Assembly (NCBI RefSeq): GCF_021083185.1
Contig: NZ_JAIGQB010000001.1
Coordinates: 62,001-126,000 of the forward strand
Direction: 5' to 3'
Length of the DNA stretch: 64,000 nucleotides
From: Nocardioides furvisabuli
GTDB lineage: Bacteria > Actinomycetota > Actinomycetes > Propionibacteriales > Nocardioidaceae
A program made the position numbers and the translations under genes. Position 1 is the stretch's first letter. Each line of letters opens with the position of its first letter. Shown piece by piece: positions 8,291 to 16,577 of this stretch. A model generated the notes under the pieces. That model had not been told where the DNA came from. It saw only the letters and a program-made list of their open reading frames with translations, and made no database searches.

Positions 8291-9721
8291 TCAGCCAAGG
8301 AAGGTTGTGGGATCTATCCGCGCTATCAGCCTGGTGGGGAGGTCGATGCGAGCTTCTTGGTCTTGCTTGCGGTCTTGGCGAAGCATCGCCGTCTTGACGA
8401 GCTGCCCACCGAGATACCGGATCGGCTCGGGAGGGAGGCCCCGTCCTGACGGTGCTCTCGTGAGAAATGAGGTCGTCATCCCGTCCGTCGACCTGGTGGC
8501 GAGGCCAGCCAAGATCTGTGCGCCGATCACGGACGGTCCGATGCCATCACCCGAGTAGCCCGTACCGAAATAGACGCCCGGGAAGCCTGCTATTTCGCCG
8601 AAGAACGGCAGCGAGGACAGCGAGTACTCAACGGGAGCGCGCCACGAAGACAGCAGTTCGGCACCTCGCAGGTCGGGCACTGTCCGTGCCATCTGCGTCA
8701 ACAGGCGTTCAGGATGGGGTGCTGCTCTGAACAGGGTATTCGCACCGCTCACGCCCCAACCGATCCCGAGGCCTGCCTTGCCGAAGAGAAGGTCTCCGCT
8801 GCTCAACGGGCGCCAGTAGTCCAGCAGGCGTCCTGAGTCCGACACGTTGGCGAGTGGTGCACTTCTCAGGGGGTGCCGCGGGCGGACCACGACATTGTCT
8901 GAGGCGGTTGTGACGAGGTGGGAGCGAAGCTGCGGGAACTGGTTGCACCATGCGTTGATCGCGAGGACGACCGAACCGGCCCGGACCGATCCGAAGGTGG
9001 TGGTCACGGTGGTGGCGGCGTGCTCGCGACGCAGGCCTGTCATCGGTGTGTGTTCGTGGACGTGGACGCCGAGGCTCTCGGCGACCCTCATCAGACCCCG
9101 CGCTAGACGGGCGGGGTGGAGGCCCACGCAAGTCGGGTCGAGGACGCCCCCCCGTGTGGGTGCCCCAGCGAGTCGCGTCGCCTCCTCCTCGTCGAGTTCG
9201 ATGAAGGGGTTGTCGCTGTAGTCGGCTGCCATCGCGAGGGTGTCGCGCCACGCTCCGTCCTGGCTGCTGTTGTTCGACGCCCACAACCAGCCGTTCGATT
9301 GGATCTGGGCGTCGATGCCGTGTTCGGCACAGAAACGGCGAATGTGCTCGATCGCCTCTACTGAGGCTCGCGCGACGTCTACGGCTTCGTCTTTTCCGCC
9401 TGCGCTCACCAGCGAGGGAAGTTTGGGCCAGAGGTTCATCAACATCCCGGCGTTCGTTCCGCTCGCTCCGCAGCCGCACAGCCCCGCCTCGACGAGCGTG
9501 ACATCGATGCGGGGGTCACGCGTCTTGAGCTCGATCGCGGTCCACAGGCCGGTGAACCCGCCACCGACGATGCATACGTCGGCTCGGACATGCGATGTCA
9601 GCGACTCTGGATCGGAGCGATCATGTTCCTCGACCAGGGCGTCGGCCATCCAGAACGATCGAACCCCAGCGTCGGCTACGTTCAGACCGTGGACGCGTGG
9701 GACACGCCAAACGTCCCTCAT
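8291..9721 (-). CDS. FAD-dependent amine/amino-acid oxidoreductase (DAO family)
   Basis: Flavin oxidoreductase of the D-amino-acid oxidase superfamily, 476 residues. The dinucleotide-binding motif is ADVCIVGGGFTGLWTAIEL (about residues 48-66), followed by GCGASGTNAGML, typical of the gamma-glutamylputrescine oxidase/glycine oxidase branch. The C-terminal flavin-closing motif is YFGTGYSGDGIGPS. ATG 9721 follows GGGAGGCGGCCG. The conserved SFWMADAL segment at residues 23-30 supports this longer start. It heads the operon with XdhC and MoxR. The likely reaction is oxidation of a secondary amine or an amino acid with release of an imine and electrons. A second member of the family is encoded at 19395-20786; the substrates cannot be read from sequence. 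Confidence 0.85.
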   Translation of the reverse strand: MRDVWRVPRVHGLNVADAGVRSFWMADALVEEHDRSDPESLTSHVRADVCIVGGGFTGLWTAIELKTRDPRIDVTLVEAGLCGCGASGTNAGMLMNLWPKLPSLVSAGGKDEAVDVARASVEAIEHIRRFCAEHGIDAQIQSNGWLWASNNSSQDGAWRDTLAMAADYSDNPFIELDEEEATRLAGAPTRGGVLDPTCVGLHPARLARGLMRVAESLGVHVHEHTPMTGLRREHAATTVTTTFGSVRAGSVVLAINAWCNQFPQLRSHLVTTASDNVVVRPRHPLRSAPLANVSDSGRLLDYWRPLSSGDLLFGKAGLGIGWGVSGANTLFRAAPHPERLLTQMARTVPDLRGAELLSSWRAPVEYSLSSLPFFGEIAGFPGVYFGTGYSGDGIGPSVIGAQILAGLATRSTDGMTTSFLTRAPSGRGLPPEPIRYLGGQLVKTAMLRQDRKQDQEARIDLPTRLIARIDPTTFLG

Positions 9722-10055
9722 CGGCCGCCTCCCCGGGCACGCGTCGTTGCCGAGGGCCGGCGCGTAGGCGGACTAGCGACGAACCCCATGCCACACATTC
9801 GCCCAACTTAGGAGCGTTGGCGATCACAGGCCTGCACGGTCGCCGTCAAAGTTGTCCAACGGCTTGTGTGGAAGCGGTAGGGGCACGGTAAAGGTGTGTG
9901 CACGACCATTTGAACAGGTGACGTTCCAAGCTGGGCGTGCCCCCTCACTCTCTGCGGCTTCCGTACATTCTGATCGTCGGCCTTGCACCACCTTGCAATG
10001 CGGGAGCGGCATCCTCAGGCGAGCATGAGCGTCGAGTCCGGAGGGGGCGCCGAAG
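9722..10055. promoter_or_regulatory. divergent intergenic region, oxidoreductase operon / ferredoxin reductase
   Basis: 334 bases between two divergently read transcription units, so it should hold both promoters. I see no gene. An eight-base inverted repeat, GGGGCACG at 9880 and CGTGCCCC at 9936, is the only pair of arms that stands out. The spacing of 48 bases makes an operator role uncertain. Confidence 0.4.
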
Positions 10056-11690
10056 ATGACCTTCGTTATCACCCAGTCGTGTTGCGAGGACGCGGCATGC
10101 GTCCCGGTGTGCCCGGTCCAGTGCATCCGACCTCGACCCGGTGACGCAGACTTCGCGACCGCTGAGCAGCTCTACATAGACCCGTCGAGTTGCATCGACT
10201 GCGGCGCCTGCGCCACTGCATGTCCCGTCGATGCCATCTTCGCTGAAGACGAACTGCCTTCGAGCCTCTCCGAGTTTGGTGCCATCAACGCCGACTACTT
10301 CAAGGCGCATCCGTTGACGCCAGCTGAGCCGCCGGCGGTGTCCCGCCACCATGTTCCTCGCAGCGTGTCCCCAATGAGGGTGGCGGTCATCGGATCGGGC
10401 CCCGCAGCCCTCTACGCGGCCGCCGAGCTGTCAGAGATCCCTCGTGTCGAGGTGACGATCATCGAGCGGCTCCCCACGCCTTTCGGGCTGATCCGTGCAG
10501 GAGTCGCTCCTGACCACGAGTCCACCAAGCGGGTGGCCGATCGGCTCGGTCGTGTGCTGGTCAGGCCGAACGTGACATGCTTGTTCGACGTTGAGGTGGG
10601 ACGCGACCTCTCGATCGCCGAAGTGTTGGAGCATCACCACGCGGTGATCGTGGCTACAGGCGCAAGTCGTCCGCGACGGGCCGGCGTCCCAGGAGAAGAT
10701 CTCGCCGGCTCCGTTTCGGCTCAAGAGTTCGTGTCTTGGTACAACGGCCATCCCGACAGAGCGTCACTACCGTTTCCCGTGACTGGGCCCAGAGCGGTCG
10801 TCATCGGCAACGGCAACGTCGCCCTCGACATCGCTCGACTTCTCGCTCAGCCGGCCGCCGCGTACGAGTCCACGGCCGTATCCGACGGCGCCCTGAAGTC
10901 TCTCGCCGCGAGCGGCATCGAGGAGGTAGCAGTTGTCGGACGCAGATCACAGGCCTTCGCTGCCTACAGCACGTCCGAGCTGGCGGCGCTGGCGAGCTTG
11001 CAGACGGTTGACCTTCTCGCTGAGGCGGACGAAGTCGCTGTCAGCGACGATGATCGGACCGTTGCCGGGGCGTCGAGCCGCGGCTGGGCCCTTCCTCGCC
11101 GATACAGGATTGTCGCCGAGGCCGCCACTCGCCCGCGAACGCACAGTCGACGGATAGTTCTCCGCTACGGGCTGACGCCGACGGCGGTCCTGGGGGACCA
11201 TCACGTGACCGGCGTCGAGCTGGCCGGCCCTGACGGGACCACCCAGGTCATCGAAGCCTCGCTGGTCGTGTGGGCGCTGGGATTCACTGGACATCCCATC
11301 GACGGACTGCCCTTCGACGCAGACACAGGCACGGTTCCGAACCGTGCTGGTCGGGTCACAGACCTGTCCACAGGGCGTGTGGTTCCGGGTGTGTACTGCT
11401 CCGGATGGGCAAAGCGAGGCGCCTCTGGGGTCATCGGGACGAACCGTGTCGACTCGGCGGAAACAGTTGCGTCGCTGGTCGAGGACTTCACCGAAGGTCG
11501 CCTTGCCGATCCACCCGGGGACTCGAGCTCATTCGCAGCCCTCGCACGCGTTCGGCGACCCGGCCTGTTGGACGTAGACGGCTGGCGTCGTATCGACGCT
11601 GCAGAAGTGGACGCTGGCCGCGACGAAGGACGCTCCCGCATCAAGCTCGCGACCTGGACGGATCTGCGCGATGCAGGCCGCGGCGACTGA
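10056..11690 (+). CDS. ferredoxin-ferredoxin/NADP reductase fusion (FprB-like)
   Basis: Fusion of a bacterial-type ferredoxin with an adrenodoxin reductase-like flavoprotein, 544 residues, the domain plan of mycobacterial FprB. The ferredoxin part has Cys9, 15, 19, 23 and Cys46, 49, 52, 56 as cluster ligands; an extra Cys10 is adjacent. The reductase has FAD motif VAVIGSGPAALYAAAEL, NADPH motif AVVIGNGNVALDIARLL, and the C-terminal GWAKRGASGVIGTNR, a family signature. ATG 10056 is preceded by GGAGGGGG. It moves electrons between NADP(H) and ferredoxin-type carriers. Inside a cluster rich in flavin and Mo oxidases it may supply or drain electrons for a monooxygenase or demethylase outside the window. 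Confidence 0.9.
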   Translation: MTFVITQSCCEDAACVPVCPVQCIRPRPGDADFATAEQLYIDPSSCIDCGACATACPVDAIFAEDELPSSLSEFGAINADYFKAHPLTPAEPPAVSRHHVPRSVSPMRVAVIGSGPAALYAAAELSEIPRVEVTIIERLPTPFGLIRAGVAPDHESTKRVADRLGRVLVRPNVTCLFDVEVGRDLSIAEVLEHHHAVIVATGASRPRRAGVPGEDLAGSVSAQEFVSWYNGHPDRASLPFPVTGPRAVVIGNGNVALDIARLLAQPAAAYESTAVSDGALKSLAASGIEEVAVVGRRSQAFAAYSTSELAALASLQTVDLLAEADEVAVSDDDRTVAGASSRGWALPRRYRIVAEAATRPRTHSRRIVLRYGLTPTAVLGDHHVTGVELAGPDGTTQVIEASLVVWALGFTGHPIDGLPFDADTGTVPNRAGRVTDLSTGRVVPGVYCSGWAKRGASGVIGTNRVDSAETVASLVEDFTEGRLADPPGDSSSFAALARVRRPGLLDVDGWRRIDAAEVDAGRDEGRSRIKLATWTDLRDAGRGD

Positions 11691-11844
11691 GCAGGGCCGT
11701 GGCGCCGGGCTGGCGATAGCCGTGAAGAACGCAACTCACTACGCAAACGCCGGCGCCTTTTCTTCGGACAGTGAGTAGGACGGCTGGTCGGCGGGGAGGC
11801 AACATCGAGAAAGTCCGCTTGCACCCCGTACCGAAAGGCTGCAC

Positions 11845-12477
11845 ATGTCGCCCGTCAAGGTCGCCGTCATTTACTACTCCGCTACAGGGACCATCCACTC
11901 GATGGCAGAGCGGTTGGCGACATTCGCGCGCGGCGCGGGAGCTGAGGTCCGGCTTCTCCGAGTCGAGGAACTGGCCCCACCGGAAGCAGTGTCGCGCAAC
12001 CAGGCGTGGGCAGAGCACGCGAACGCAACTGAGCAGATCGACGTCGCCTCGGCCGAGGACGTGGTTTGGGCTGATGGTGTCCTATTCGGCACACCAACAC
12101 GATTCGGGAACGTCGCAAGTCAGTTGAAGCAGTTCTTGGACACGCTGGGGCCCCAGTGGTCTCAGGGTCTGCTCGCGGACAAGGCCTATGCCGGTTTCAC
12201 GGCCACGCAGACGGCGCACGGCGGTCAGGAGTCGACGCTGCTCGCCCTCTACAACAGCATTTACCACTTCGGCGGTGTCCTGGTCCCACCCGGCTACACC
12301 GACCCCTTGAAGTTCGTCGACGGCAACCCGTACGGGGTATCCCATGTGACCGGCCAGTCGAATAACGAACCTCTTGGAACGCCGCAGGTTGCCGCGCTTG
12401 AACACCTGGCCAACCGTCTGGTCCTGGTGTCGGACAAGCTGCGTGGACTGTCCCCGTCAGACCAGGACGAGAAGTAG
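11845..12477 (+). CDS. NAD(P)H:quinone oxidoreductase, WrbA-like flavodoxin fold
   Basis: WrbA-type FMN quinone reductase, 210 residues. The N-terminal FMN phosphate loop is YYSATGTIHSMAE, the middle motif is GTPTRFGNVASQLKQFLD (PTRFG is diagnostic) and the later segment is GFTATQTAHGGQESTL. It would reduce quinones by two electrons to avoid radical formation. ATG 11845 follows GAAAGG. It stands 154 bases after the ferredoxin reductase, on the same strand, and may protect against quinoid or reactive intermediates of the catabolic pathway, as flavodoxin-type reductases do in the nicotine pathway. The physiological electron acceptor is unknown. Confidence 0.88.
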   Translation: MSPVKVAVIYYSATGTIHSMAERLATFARGAGAEVRLLRVEELAPPEAVSRNQAWAEHANATEQIDVASAEDVVWADGVLFGTPTRFGNVASQLKQFLDTLGPQWSQGLLADKAYAGFTATQTAHGGQESTLLALYNSIYHFGGVLVPPGYTDPLKFVDGNPYGVSHVTGQSNNEPLGTPQVAALEHLANRLVLVSDKLRGLSPSDQDEK

Positions 12478-12570
12478 CACGCGACGCTGTCGGCTCCGCC
12501 AACTATCCCCGAGCCCATCCACTGGTGTGGGCGGCAATCCTCATCCTGCGACCACGATGGAGGTATGACG

Positions 12571-12768
12571 ATGGCACAACCACAGGCCGTCGGCAGGCAG
12601 ACGAAATGGGCGACCCCGGCCAGGACGGGGTGGTCAGCGACGCAGGCGAAGTCCCACAAGCCCTGCGAGGACTGCGGCGCAGAGCTCGAGCAGTGCGCTG
12701 GATGTTCTGAGCAGCGGTGCTTGAAGTGCGAGCCGTACCTTTCTGACGACTGCCGCTGGACGTTGTAG
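12571..12768 (+). CDS. small Cys-rich zinc-ribbon-like protein
   Basis: Possible small gene of about 65 residues, not recognised. Residues in the second half carry a CEDC, a CAGC and a CLKC pair, spaced like a small zinc-binding knuckle protein, plus one more Cys near the end. The first half is Gln/Ala/Thr/Lys-rich. GGAGG at 12559-12563 lies seven bases before ATG 12571; another ATG at 12565 is too close. It lies between the quinone reductase and the folD remnant. The good ribosome site and the paired Cys argue for a real gene; the short length argues against certainty. Confidence 0.45.
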   Translation: MAQPQAVGRQTKWATPARTGWSATQAKSHKPCEDCGAELEQCAGCSEQRCLKCEPYLSDDCRWTL

Positions 12769-12782
12769 CAACCCGGCCCTCA

Positions 12783-12860
12783 GGCCCCCTATGGCACGCG
12801 TCCACCGTCCAGGCAGGCACATGTTCGACATCTGGGTGGACGTCTCCCACGATGCCCTCA
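12783..12860 (-). pseudogene. degenerate folD fragment
   Basis: About 80 bases that repeat, with roughly 70 percent identity, part of the intact folD gene at 13070-13150 in the same orientation. On the minus strand one frame reads [12 protein letters not shown], and after a frame change the next reads GRWTRAIGGLRAG; intact FolD reads [20 protein letters not shown]. Small insertions break the frame and no start remains. This is the C-terminal part of a former second folD copy or a rearrangement scar, 110 bases beyond the intact gene's stop. Confidence 0.65.
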
Positions 12861-12967
12861 AACGCCCGGGAGCATGCTGGTGTCGCCGAGCAACGACGAG
12901 ACGACGTGACGGATCAGTGGTATGCGGGAGTGTTCATCACTTCGATCGTGCTCTCTCGTAAGGGGTC

Positions 12968-13864
12968 TCAGGAGACCGCACGGGTCTCGAGTGTCGAGTC
13001 GGTCGCCAGACCAGCGGCCCGCTCCGCTAGTTCAACCACGTTCATGAGAAGCATTGCGCGTGTCATGGGACCAACGCCCCCGGTCGCGCGGGTCCACCGC
13101 CCGGCCACACCCTCGACGTCCGGGTGGACATCGCCAAGGATTCCCTCGACGGTGCGCGTGATACCGACCGAAAGGACCGTGGCGCCAGGCTTGATCCAGT
13201 AAGGCTTCACGAGATGGGCGACGCCTGCGGCAGCGATCACCACATCAGCCACCCTCGTATGAGCGGCGACGTCGACGGTTGCCTCATTGACCATCGTGAC
13301 GGTGGCGTGCTCGCTGGGGCGAGTCAACATGAGGCCCAAGGGTCGGCCCACAGTCGTACCGCACCCGATGACACAGAACTGCGATCCAGTGATCGGGACG
13401 TCATTGCGCCGCAAGAGGTCCAAGATGCCGCGAGGAGTGCAGGGCAAGGTGCCAGGCTGGTTCAGAACCAGTCGGCCAAGGTTCACTGGATGCAGGCCGT
13501 CCGCGTCCTTGTCGGGGTCAACGGCGTTCAGTACCGCATGCATGTCGGCGTGGCGGGGGAGTGGCAGTTGCACGATGAAGCCGCTGCATCGCGGGTCCGC
13601 GTTGAGACTCTCCACTACGTCGAGAATGGCGGTCTGACTCGCATGCTCGGGAAGATCGATTCGAATCGACTCGATGCCAACCTCTGCACAGTCACGGTGC
13701 TTGCCGGCGACATAGGACTGGGAGCCCGCATCCTCGCCGACGAGAACCGTTCCAAGTCCCGGGCGATGTCCGATCGCCTCAAGAGCAGCAATGCGGTCCC
13801 TGAGTGAGTCCTTGACCCGTTGGGCGGCGAGCTTGCCGTCGATGACGATGGCCTTACGGTCCAC
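12968..13864 (-). CDS. folD: methylenetetrahydrofolate dehydrogenase/cyclohydrolase
   Basis: Bifunctional FolD, about 298 residues: oxidises 5,10-methylene-THF with NADP and hydrolyses methenyl-THF to 10-formyl-THF. Seen are the [14 protein letters not shown] segment with the catalytic Tyr and Lys, [21 protein letters not shown], the PCTPRG motif, GRPLGLML, and the closing [12 protein letters not shown]. The start is GTG 13864, preceded on the minus strand by GGAGGGCCATCAG; starts further upstream add a non-conserved leader. It is divergent from the folate-dependent oxidase and near purU, so it is likely a dedicated copy for catabolic one-carbon flow, additional to a housekeeping FolD elsewhere. 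A broken folD piece lies just downstream. Confidence 0.95.
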   Translation of the reverse strand: MDRKAIVIDGKLAAQRVKDSLRDRIAALEAIGHRPGLGTVLVGEDAGSQSYVAGKHRDCAEVGIESIRIDLPEHASQTAILDVVESLNADPRCSGFIVQLPLPRHADMHAVLNAVDPDKDADGLHPVNLGRLVLNQPGTLPCTPRGILDLLRRNDVPITGSQFCVIGCGTTVGRPLGLMLTRPSEHATVTMVNEATVDVAAHTRVADVVIAAAGVAHLVKPYWIKPGATVLSVGITRTVEGILGDVHPDVEGVAGRWTRATGGVGPMTRAMLLMNVVELAERAAGLATDSTLETRAVS

Positions 13865-13985
13865 CTGATGGCCCTCCTGACTGCACCCTGCACGGGCTGG
13901 AATGTCGGCCGCACTTGGCAACGAGACGCATGCCGGTTCCTGTCCGCGATCTCGCGCGACACGTCGGCACTCGCAACGACGGCCC

Positions 13986-14061
13986 GTTCGCGAACAACCG
14001 TGACGCACCTAGAGGGAACCGGCTATTGATCAATCGCACAACAGTAGGCCGCTCAATTGAT
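13986..14061. promoter_or_regulatory. candidate operator palindromes between folD and the folate-dependent oxidase
   Basis: Three perfect short palindromes occur in the 262-base divergent region: GTTCGCGAAC at 13986-13995, ATTGATCAAT at 14025-14034 and TCAATTGA at 14053-14060. The last two share the CAAT/ATTG half sites, separated by about 28 bases centre to centre. The region must hold both promoters. The AT-rich sites stand out in a GC-rich background and could bind the PucR-type regulator encoded at 17.5-19.1 kb. This is inference. Confidence 0.4.
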
Positions 14062-14126
14062 GGACCGTCGCATGGCTCGTTGGTGCTATCGCCCGGCACG
14101 GTGACACATCGAGGGAAGGTGGCTTC

Positions 14127-16577
14127 ATGGAAGCGAAGCAGTTGCCCGCTCGGGCACAGGTCGTGATCGTCGGCGGCGGAATCATCGGAACCAGCACCGC
14201 GTATCACCTCGCGCGGCGAGGTTGGACCGACGTCGTCCTGCTCGAGCGCAACACGCTCACGTCCGGCACCACTTGGCATGCGGCAGGGCTGGTGACGCAA
14301 GCGCGTGGTACCTGGGGAACCCGCGAGGTGGTGCAGCGCAGCCTCGACGTCTTCCACAGCCTTGAGCAGGACACCGGGTTCTCTACCGGCTTCGTGAAGA
14401 CCGGAACGATGAACTTAGCGACCTCTCCGGAACGACTCGCCGAGATCAAGCATCTTGCGTCGGTCGTGCGCGGCAACAAGATCGAAGCCGAGATCCTCGA
14501 CGTAGACCGCACTCTCGAACTGCACCCACTGCTGAACCCGGAGGGGCTGTTGGGAAGCCTCTACTTCCCCGAGGACGGACGCGGAAGCGCTACCGACACC
14601 ACGATCTCGCTGGCCCGCGGCGCCACCAAGCGCGGGGTCCGCATCATCGAGGGCGTCGTCGTGACTGGTGTCGAGACGGCCGACGGCCGCGTCACCGGCG
14701 TCCACACCACCTCTGGAACCATCGAAGCCGAGTACGTCGTCAACGCAGCGGGAATGTGGGGCCGAGAGCTCGGCGCCATGGCCGGAGTCGACATTCCCCT
14801 CCAAGCACTCGCGCACTACTACGTCGTCACTGAGGCCATCAAGGACCTCCCGAGGAACCTTCCCACCATCAAGAGCGGCGACGAGTACTCCTACGTCAAG
14901 GACGAAGCGGGCGCGCTCATGGTGGGATTCTTCGAACCCGGCAGCTACGCCTGGGCCTCCGAAGGCATCCCGGTCAACAACGGCTTCATCCAGCTGCCCG
15001 AGGACTGGGACCACCTCGGACCCTTCTACGAGAAGATGATCGAACGTGTGCCCGTGCTGGCCGATGCCGGCGTGCGGCTGCACTTCTGCGGCCCCGAGAG
15101 CTTCACTCCCGACGGTCAGTACCACCTCGGCGAAGCGCCCAACCTGCGCAACTTCTTCGTCGCCGCGGGTTTCAACTCCGTCGGGTTCCTCTCCGGCCCC
15201 GGCGCCGGATCCGTACTCGCCGACTGGATCGTCGACGGGCGGAGCCCGGTCGACCTCCCCGAGACCGATCTCGGTCGAGTGCAGCGCCATGAGACGAACC
15301 GTCGCTTCCTCGAGGCTCGTGTGCTGGAGTCACTCGATCTGTCGTACGAGGTGCATTGGCCGTTCCAGCAGCGTTCCAGCGCTCGACCGTTGCGGGTCAG
15401 TCCTCTCTACGGAGCCACCTCTGATGCTGGCGCCGTCTTCGGCGAACTGGCGGGCTGGGAGCGTGCCAATTGGTACGCCCCCGACGGCGTTGAGCGCCAC
15501 TACGAGTACTCATTCGAGCGCCCGAACTGGTTCGAGCACTCGGCGCGCGAACACCGCGCGATTCGTGAAGCGGTCGGCATGATCGACACGTCGTCCTTCG
15601 GCAAACTTCTTGTCCAGGGACGAGACGCGGTCAGTGTCCTCAACCGTTTGTCCGTCAATGACGTCGACACGGCGGTCGGCCGAATCACTTACACCCAATG
15701 GCTCAACGAGCAGGGCGGCATCGAAGCAGACGTCACTATCACCCGGATCGCCGACAACGAGTTCCTCGTCCTGTCCGGGCCAGCCACCGTGAACCGGGAC
15801 CTCGCGTATCTCAAGCGCCACATCGGCAACGATGAGTTCTGCACGGTCGCTGACGTCAGCGGAACGATGGCCATGCTGGCGGTGATGGGTCCACGAGCCC
15901 GGGACCTCCTCGCGCCGTTGACCGACGCGGATCTGTCCAACGAGAACTTCGCGTTCGGCGAGTCTCGTGAGATTGACCTCGGCTACACCAAGGTGCGCGC
16001 CACCCGAGTCACCTACGTCGGCGAACTTGGCTGGGAACTCCTCATCCCCTCCGAGAGTGCTCTTCATATTTGGTACCTGCTCCGAGACGCCGGTGAACCG
16101 CTTGGCCTTCTCCCGGTCGGCTACCACGCCATGAACTCCCTGCGTCTCGAAAAGGCGTACCGCAGTTGGGGCCACGACATCTCCGGCGCCGACAACCCCA
16201 TCCAGGCGGGCTTGTCGTTCACCGTGAAGTGGGACAAGCCCGGCGGATTCATCGGCCGCGAAGCGCTGGAGAAGATCAAGGACGAGGGCGTCAACCGTCG
16301 CCTCGTCCAATTCGTCCTCGAAGACCCAGACCAGCTGCTGTTCCACGACGAGCCCATCTACCGAGACGACCAGCTCGTCGGGCGAGTGGCTTCCGCGCAG
16401 TACGGCCACACGCTAGGAGGCGCCGTCGCGCTCGGCTGGGTGAAATCTGCCGAGGTCGTCGAACGCGCCTGGTTCCAAGAGGGCCGCTACGAGATCGAAG
16501 TCGCGGGCCAACGAGTCTCCGCCCGCGCATCCCTTCGCCCCTTGCACGACCCGAAGTCCGAAAGGCCCAAGAACTGA
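14127..16577 (+). CDS. folate-dependent demethylating oxidase (dimethylglycine/sarcosine/methylaminobutyrate oxidase-like)
   Basis: 816 residues: an N-terminal DAO-type FAD domain plus a C-terminal GcvT-type folate domain. This is the plan of dimethylglycine oxidase, sarcosine dehydrogenase and 4-methylaminobutanoate oxidase (MABO). FAD motif VVIVGGGIIGTSTAYHLARR begins near residue 12. SGTTWHAAGL contains His51, at the position that binds FAD covalently in relatives. The folate part begins about residue 430 and shows GMIDTSSFGKLLVQGRDA, NEQGGIEADVTITR and SLRLEKAYRSWGHDI. It removes an N-methyl group by oxidation to an imine and loads formaldehyde onto THF as methylene-THF. ATG 14127 follows GAGGGAAGGTGG. 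It overlaps purU by TGATG. The exact methylamine substrate is not determinable. Confidence 0.9.
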   Translation: MEAKQLPARAQVVIVGGGIIGTSTAYHLARRGWTDVVLLERNTLTSGTTWHAAGLVTQARGTWGTREVVQRSLDVFHSLEQDTGFSTGFVKTGTMNLATSPERLAEIKHLASVVRGNKIEAEILDVDRTLELHPLLNPEGLLGSLYFPEDGRGSATDTTISLARGATKRGVRIIEGVVVTGVETADGRVTGVHTTSGTIEAEYVVNAAGMWGRELGAMAGVDIPLQALAHYYVVTEAIKDLPRNLPTIKSGDEYSYVKDEAGALMVGFFEPGSYAWASEGIPVNNGFIQLPEDWDHLGPFYEKMIERVPVLADAGVRLHFCGPESFTPDGQYHLGEAPNLRNFFVAAGFNSVGFLSGPGAGSVLADWIVDGRSPVDLPETDLGRVQRHETNRRFLEARVLESLDLSYEVHWPFQQRSSARPLRVSPLYGATSDAGAVFGELAGWERANWYAPDGVERHYEYSFERPNWFEHSAREHRAIREAVGMIDTSSFGKLLVQGRDAVSVLNRLSVNDVDTAVGRITYTQWLNEQGGIEADVTITRIADNEFLVLSGPATVNRDLAYLKRHIGNDEFCTVADVSGTMAMLAVMGPRARDLLAPLTDADLSNENFAFGESREIDLGYTKVRATRVTYVGELGWELLIPSESALHIWYLLRDAGEPLGLLPVGYHAMNSLRLEKAYRSWGHDISGADNPIQAGLSFTVKWDKPGGFIGREALEKIKDEGVNRRLVQFVLEDPDQLLFHDEPIYRDDQLVGRVASAQYGHTLGGAVALGWVKSAEVVERAWFQEGRYEIEVAGQRVSARASLRPLHDPKSERPKN

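Noticed and set aside
13124-13807. 227-residue plus-strand open frame inside folD
   Set aside because: FolD motifs lie on the minus strand; this is the complement.
13865-14126. glycine or other riboswitch upstream of the folate oxidase
   Set aside because: No conserved aptamer core could be seen; the region is explained by divergent promoters and palindromes.
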